Part shown: positions 59,764 to 64,000 of the stretch, piece by piece
How the letters are laid out: the number at the start of each line of letters is the position of its first letter
Position numbering within the stretch: the stretch's first letter is position 1
Origin: Anaeromyxobacter dehalogenans 2CP-C
Lineage (GTDB): Bacteria; Myxococcota; Myxococcia; Myxococcales; Anaeromyxobacteraceae
Length of the DNA stretch: 64,000 nucleotides
Assembly: GCF_000013385.1 (NCBI RefSeq)
Contig: NC_007760.1
Location: forward strand, 372,001-436,000
Reading direction: 5' to 3'
Notes under the pieces: model-generated
What the model was told of the DNA's origin: nothing
Database searches by the model: none
Seen by the model: the letters and a program-made list of their open reading frames with translations, nothing else
Program-made: the position numbers and the translations under genes

Positions 59764-60998
59764 TCGGGACGCTCCGGGCCCGGGCGCTGCCGGGCGAGCC
59801 AGGTGAACGGGCGCTCCTCGGCGCCGAAGGTGGAGACCAGCCACTCGGCCGGGTCCGCCGGGCGCGCGCCCTCGAGCGGCGCGGCGAGCACGCCCGGCGC
59901 GGCGCCCGGCGCGAGCCGGCCCACGTGCGGCGCGCCGAGCGCGGCGCCGTTCCAGGCGAGCGGGAGCAGCCGGGCCGCCGGCACCGCGGGCACCTCGCGG
60001 CGCAGCAGCGCCAGCTCGGCGAGCGGCGCGAGCGAGGGGCTGCTGGCGAGCGAGTCGGTGCCGACCGCGAGCGGGATCCCCGCCGCGAGGAGCGCCTCGA
60101 GCCGCGGCAGCGCGCCGAGGATGTAGCGGTTCGAGCGCGGGCAGAGCACCACGGTGGCGCCGGTGGCCGCGAGCACGCGGACGTCCTCGTCGTCGAGGTC
60201 CACGCAGTGGACCGCCAGGTGGTGCGGGCGGAGCTCGTCCTTCACCGCGTCCACCGGCGAGCGCCCCGTGATCCGCAGCGCGTGCAGCTCCGCGCCCAGG
60301 CTCGCGTACATGCGCCCGAACGCGCCCGCCGACCCGGTCGAGCAGAAGGCGCGCTCGGCCGGGTCCTCGGCGAGGTGCAGCGAGCCGGGGCCGGCGCGGA
60401 GCAGCGCGCGCAGCCCCTCGGCGTTCGTCGAGTAGATCGCGTGCGGGCTCTCCACCACCCGCAGCCCGGGCGGCGGGGCGGCGGCCTCGCGGGCCTGGCG
60501 GGCGGCGGCGCGGGCCTCCTCGAAGCGCCCGGGCGTGAAGCCGAACACCTCGTGGAAGATCGTGCCCCCGATGCCGGCGGCGGCCAGCGGGCGGAGCGAG
60601 TCGAGCGTGTTCGTGACGTCGCCCACCGCGGCCACCCCGGCGCGGGCCAGGTCCTCGGCGGCCATGCCCATGGCCTCCTCGGGCTCGCCCTCGCGCGTGC
60701 GCCGGCGCGCGGCCACGAACAGCTGGATCCAGGCGGGCAGCCCCTCGCCGCCCGCCACCCAGCCCTTCATGTGCGAGAGCTCGAGGTGCAGGTGGGCGTT
60801 CACGAGCGCCGGCAGGAGCACCGCGTCGAGCGGCTCCGCCCGCCCGAAGCGCGCCTCCACCTCGGCGCGCGGGCCGACCGCGCGCACGGTGTCGCCCTCC
60901 AGCGCCACCGCGCCGTCGGCGAGCGCCCGCCCGGCCGCGGCCGGCGCGCCGGGCGCGGCGCCGGGGAGCACCCAGGGGGCGGCCACCACGCGGATCAC
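59760..60998 (-). CDS. mqnX: Amidohydrolase, probable aminodeoxyfutalosine deaminase
   Basis: A 412-residue metal-dependent deaminase of the TRZ/ATZ amidohydrolase type. Metal ligands are visible in NAHLHLELSHM (H-x-H), HAIYST, HCVDLDDEDV and the Asp of VGTDSLASS. The GTG start overlaps the mqnC stop (GTGA). In the futalosine variant this enzyme converts aminodeoxyfutalosine to futalosine. The assignment rests on context; a guanine- or N-ethylammeline-type deaminase is the alternative. Confidence 0.78.
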   Translation of the reverse strand: MIRVVAAPWVLPGAAPGAPAAAGRALADGAVALEGDTVRAVGPRAEVEARFGRAEPLDAVLLPALVNAHLHLELSHMKGWVAGGEGLPAWIQLFVAARRRTREGEPEEAMGMAAEDLARAGVAAVGDVTNTLDSLRPLAAAGIGGTIFHEVFGFTPGRFEEARAAARQAREAAAPPPGLRVVESPHAIYSTNAEGLRALLRAGPGSLHLAEDPAERAFCSTGSAGAFGRMYASLGAELHALRITGRSPVDAVKDELRPHHLAVHCVDLDDEDVRVLAATGATVVLCPRSNRYILGALPRLEALLAAGIPLAVGTDSLASSPSLAPLAELALLRREVPAVPAARLLPLAWNGAALGAPHVGRLAPGAAPGVLAAPLEGARPADPAEWLVSTFGAEERPFTWLARQRPGPERPE

Positions 60999-62875
60999 GC
61001 GCGGGTCTCCTCCACCAGCTGGTACTTCATGTTGCGGCGGGCGGCGCGGAAGCCGGCGTCGCGGATGTGCCGCTCCACCTCCTCCGAGTCCATCTTGAAG
61101 GTGGTGCCGGCCGCGGAGACCACGTTCTCCTCGATCATCACCTGGCCGAAGTCGTTGCAGCCCATGTGCAGCGCGGCCTGCGCGACGCCCCCGCCCATGG
61201 TCACCCACGACGCCTGCAGGTTGGGGACGTTGTCGAGCACCAGGCGCGAGAGCGCGTTCGTGCGCAGGTAGGCGTGGGCGCTCCCGTCGCCCGGCTCGAG
61301 CCGGGTGTTCTGCGACTGGAACGGCCAGCAGATGAACGCCGTGAAGCCGTGCGTCTCGTCCTGCAGCTCGCGCAGCCGCATCAGGTGCGCCACCCGGTGC
61401 TCCGGCCCCTCGCCCACCCCGAACATCATGGTGGCGGTGCTCTTCAGCCCCTTGCGGTGCGCGGCCTTCATCACCGTGAGCCACTCGTCGGTGGAGCACT
61501 TGAGCGGCGCGATCCGGCGGCGGACCTCGTCGTCCAGGATCTCGGCGCCGCCGCCCGGGATGGAGTCCATCCCGGCCGCGATCAGCCGGTCGATGGTGGC
61601 CTCGAGCCCGAGCTCGCTGGTCCGGGCGATGTGCCAGATCTCCTCGGGGGAGAGCGCGTGCAGGTTGATCACCGGCCAGGTCTGCTTCACCCAGCGGAAC
61701 AGGTCCTCGTACCACTCGACGCCGAGGTCGGGGTGGAGGCCGCCCTGCAGCAGGATCTCGATGCCGCCGAGCGCCACCGTCTCGTCGATCTTCTGCGTCA
61801 GCTCCTCGCGGGTGAGGACGTAGGACTCCTGGTGGCCGCGGGGGCGGTAGAACGCGCAGAAGTGGCACGCGGTGGTGCACACGTTCGTGTAGTTCACGTT
61901 CCGCGACACGATGTAGGTGACGAGGTCGCCGGGGTGGAGCGCGCGCCGGCGCGCGTCGGCGGCGAGCCCGAGCTCGAGCAGCGGCGCGTGCTCGTCGAGC
62001 GTGGCCGCCTCGTCGGCGTCGAGCCGCTCGCCGTCCGCGCCCTTCTGCAGCGCGGTGTCCACCGAGACGGCGCGGCGCACGCGCCGGGTCCGGACCACGT
62101 CGTCCACGAAGCGGAGCGGCATGGGGGGCAGGAAGCCCTTCGTGGCGGCGCGCTCCAGGAACGCCTCCAGCCCCTGCAGCTCGTAGGGGCCGAGGCCGTA
62201 GCGGATCTTCTGGGTGAGGTACCGGCGGTACTTCTCCGGGTCCCCGCCCTTCAGCGCGGCGAACTTCTGCGCCAGCTCGGTGCGGATCCCGAGCCCGTGC
62301 TGCGCGGCCCGGGTCAGCTCCTGCACGTCCTCGGGCGAGACCGCGCCCGGCCGCGCCGCCCACAGCGCGAAGATCATGGGCAGCCCGGTGAGCTGCGTCC
62401 ACTCGCGGCCCAGGTCGAGCACGTGGTTCGCGCGGACGCCGAACCCGCGGTCGCCGATCACGAGCGCGCCCTTGGTGCCCTTGGCGCGGGCGAGCCCCTC
62501 CTCCGCGGGCATGGGCGTGAACCTCGGGTGGACGCCCTTCGCGTCGAGCACGAGCTTCGCGAGCACGTGCGAGGTGCGGGAGGCGGTGTCGAGGAACACC
62601 TCGTCCCAGATGGCCGGCGACTGCTCGCCGGCGAGCACCACCGTCTGCACCGGCCCGTCGGCGCCGATGGCGATGCCCGGCACGATGTCGTACTGCCCCT
62701 TGGTGAGCGCGGCGACCGACACGAGCGCCAGGTCCACCTCGCCCGCCTCCAGCATGGCCGCGCAGCGGGACGGCTCGGCCTGCACCAGCTCGATGCGCTC
62801 GGAGCCCTCCAGCCCGGCGGTGAGCGGCCAGGCGTTCAGGAACGAGACGGCGGCGGCGCGGATCTTCTTCGGCAT
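60995..62875 (-). CDS. mqnA/mqnC: Fused MqnA-MqnC: chorismate dehydratase plus dehypoxanthine futalosine cyclase
   Basis: A single 626-residue frame from ATG 62875 holds two complete enzymes. Residues about 1-265 are MqnA (AAVSFLNAWPLTAGLE; GEVDLALVSVAALTKG; ALVIGDRGFG), which makes 3-enolpyruvyl-benzoate from chorismate. Residues about 275-626 are MqnC, a radical-SAM cyclase with C333-x3-C337-x2-C340 (CTTACHFC), then QGGLHPDLGVEWYE and SIPGGGAEIL. These are separate genes in most organisms. The linker GFLPPMPLRFVDDVVRTRRV contains no stop; an internal restart at the Met in PPMPLRF (about residue 257) cannot be excluded. Confidence 0.88.
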   Translation of the reverse strand: MPKKIRAAAVSFLNAWPLTAGLEGSERIELVQAEPSRCAAMLEAGEVDLALVSVAALTKGQYDIVPGIAIGADGPVQTVVLAGEQSPAIWDEVFLDTASRTSHVLAKLVLDAKGVHPRFTPMPAEEGLARAKGTKGALVIGDRGFGVRANHVLDLGREWTQLTGLPMIFALWAARPGAVSPEDVQELTRAAQHGLGIRTELAQKFAALKGGDPEKYRRYLTQKIRYGLGPYELQGLEAFLERAATKGFLPPMPLRFVDDVVRTRRVRRAVSVDTALQKGADGERLDADEAATLDEHAPLLELGLAADARRRALHPGDLVTYIVSRNVNYTNVCTTACHFCAFYRPRGHQESYVLTREELTQKIDETVALGGIEILLQGGLHPDLGVEWYEDLFRWVKQTWPVINLHALSPEEIWHIARTSELGLEATIDRLIAAGMDSIPGGGAEILDDEVRRRIAPLKCSTDEWLTVMKAAHRKGLKSTATMMFGVGEGPEHRVAHLMRLRELQDETHGFTAFICWPFQSQNTRLEPGDGSAHAYLRTNALSRLVLDNVPNLQASWVTMGGGVAQAALHMGCNDFGQVMIEENVVSAAGTTFKMDSEEVERHIRDAGFRAARRNMKYQLVEETRA

Positions 62876-62889
62876 GGGAGCTCTCGGGA

Positions 62890-64000
62890 TCAGGCGGTGA
62901 CCTGGAGGCGGGCGGGCGGCTCGGCGGGGAGCGGCGCGTCGTGGACCTTCAGCACGCGGTAGAGGCTGTCGCGCTCGGCCGGCACGCGGCCGGCGGCGCG
63001 GATGAGCTGGTGCAGCGTGCGCTCGCTGAGCGCCTGCGGCACGGTGGACCCGGCCATGTGGTAGATGCGCTCCTCGAGCACGGTGCCGTCGAGGTCGTCC
63101 ACGCCGAACGACAGCGCGGTCTGCGCCAGCCGCTCGCCGAGCGACACCCAGTACGCCTTCACGTGGTCGAAGTTGTCGAGGTACAGGCGCGCCACCGCGA
63201 GCGTGCGCAGCGCGTCGTAGCCGGTGGGCTTCGGGAACGCCTTGCCGATCATGTTGTGCTCGGGGTGGAACGCGAGCGGGATGAAGACCTGGAACCCGTG
63301 GGTCTCGTCCTGCAGCGCGCGCAGCCGGCGCATGTGGTCCACCCGCTCGTCCAGCCGCTCGATGTGGCCGTAGAGCATGGTGGAGTTGGTCTTCACGCCG
63401 AGGCGATGGGCGGTCCGGTGGATCTCGATCCACTGGTCGGCGGTGGCCTTGTCGTCGCAGATCTTCCGGCGCACCCGCGGCGCGAAGATCTCGGCGCCGC
63501 CGCCGGGCATGGTCTGCAGCCCGGCGTCCATCAGCCGGCGCAGCACCTGCTCGTAGCTCATGCCGAACTTCTCGGCGAAGAAGTGGATCTCGATGGCGGT
63601 GAACGCCTTGATGGCCACCTCGGGCCAGGCGGCCCGGATCCGCGAGAGCAGCTCGGTGTAGTACTCGAACGGCAGGTCGGGGTGCAGGCCGGAGACGATG
63701 TGCACCTCGGTGACGCCGAGCGGCTTGCGCGACAGCACCTTCGCCACCGCCTCGTCGAGCGACATGGTGTAGCCGTCGGAGGCGCGCTGGTCGTCCTTGC
63801 GCGCGAACGAGCAGAACTTGCAGGACGCGACGCAGACGTTGGTCGGGTTGAGGTGGACGTTGCGGTTGTAGAACGCGAGCGCGCCGTGGCGGGCCTCGCG
63901 CACGTGGTTCGCGAGCGCGCCGAGCGCGGGCAGGTCGGCGGCCTCGAACAGCCTCAGGCCGTCGGCGTCGCCGAGCCGCTCGCCGGCCAGCACCTTGTCG
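62890..64000 (-). CDS. mqnE: Aminofutalosine synthase (5' end outside window)
   Basis: At least 370 residues are visible; the frame runs in from the right edge (DKVLAGERLGDADGLRLFEA), so the true start lies beyond 64000. Radical-SAM Cys triplet CVASCKFC (C-x3-C-x2-C), SGLHPDLPFEYYTELL and TMPGGGAEIF are MqnE signatures. It joins 3-enolpyruvyl-benzoate to SAM-derived adenosyl. It ends 14 bases before the mqnA-mqnC fusion starts, in the same operon. Confidence 0.93.
   Translation of the reverse strand, partial: DKVLAGERLGDADGLRLFEAADLPALGALANHVREARHGALAFYNRNVHLNPTNVCVASCKFCSFARKDDQRASDGYTMSLDEAVAKVLSRKPLGVTEVHIVSGLHPDLPFEYYTELLSRIRAAWPEVAIKAFTAIEIHFFAEKFGMSYEQVLRRLMDAGLQTMPGGGAEIFAPRVRRKICDDKATADQWIEIHRTAHRLGVKTNSTMLYGHIERLDERVDHMRRLRALQDETHGFQVFIPLAFHPEHNMIGKAFPKPTGYDALRTLAVARLYLDNFDHVKAYWVSLGERLAQTALSFGVDDLDGTVLEERIYHMAGSTVPQALSERTLHQLIRAAGRVPAERDSLYRVLKVHDAPLPAEPPARLQVTA

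Overview
The window is very GC-rich with long open frames on both strands. Its gene content points to a metal- and organohalide-respiring member of the Myxococcota, most likely Anaeromyxobacter: two reductive dehalogenases, futalosine-pathway menaquinone genes, sigma54 activators and myxobacterial Cys-rich lipoproteins. The genus call is inference.

Region 1 (1-12780) is general cell-surface and housekeeping material: a partial alpha/beta hydrolase, a DUF6544-like protein, a secreted M6 metalloprotease, a lipoprotein with a BNR-type propeller, an M1 aminopeptidase, MsrB, and a chemoreceptor with a long tandem-HAMP-like array.

Region 2 (about 12980-29400) is the most interesting part, a compact organohalide-respiration island. 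Twelve plus-strand genes (13200-24843) run with overlapping or near-overlapping stops and starts: a membrane-anchored DUF59 (MIP18/SufT-like) protein, a CcdA/DsbD-like membrane protein, RdhA1 with a small anchor, RdhA2 with a small anchor, a Cys-rich mini-protein, a duplicated-domain transporter of unknown substrate, three small membrane-attached or secreted 2x[4Fe-4S] proteins, a TonB-dependent receptor and a Cys-rich propeller lipoprotein. A XylR/DmpR-type sigma54 activator follows. Next come an HcrB/CoxM-like flavoprotein (opposite strand), a TlpA-like thioredoxin and a 'phenol MetA'-type outer-membrane protein. Both RdhAs carry three N-terminal TM helices instead of a Tat signal, and charge bias puts their catalytic domains outside the cytoplasm. 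Candidate -24/-12 promoters precede tlpA (27720) and the MetA-like gene (28433), with a weaker one before the rdh operon (13171). A TTTC-N5-GAAA dyad lies upstream of both the rdh operon and the MetA-like gene. This suggests one aromatic-responsive regulon covering uptake, electron transfer, dehalogenation and cofactor maintenance.

Region 3 (29470-43560) is mixed accessory DNA: a UbiA-like enzyme, LysR regulators, a YeiE/YeiH-like pair, an MmyB-like regulator with two dyad operators, a DJ-1 protein, hydrolases and an RbfA-like protein. It also holds a complete subclass-B1-like metallo-beta-lactamase, several gene remnants or frameshifts, and tRNA-Gly(CCC).

Region 4 (43640-52513) is a beta-oxidation locus. 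A PrpR-like sigma54 activator is divergent from a fadN-fadA-fadE-like operon that has its own good -24/-12 promoter. A sulfite-oxidase-fold molybdoenzyme and a zinc-ribbon protein follow.

Region 5 (52626-64000) is core metabolism. It contains prfA-prmC-murA-hisG on the minus strand, a PAS histidine kinase and a GbsR/MarR regulator. The last block is the futalosine menaquinone cluster mqnE, a fused mqnA-mqnC, an amidohydrolase (probable aminofutalosine deaminase) and a UbiA-type prenyltransferase. Menaquinone made there would feed anaerobic respiration such as that encoded in region 2.
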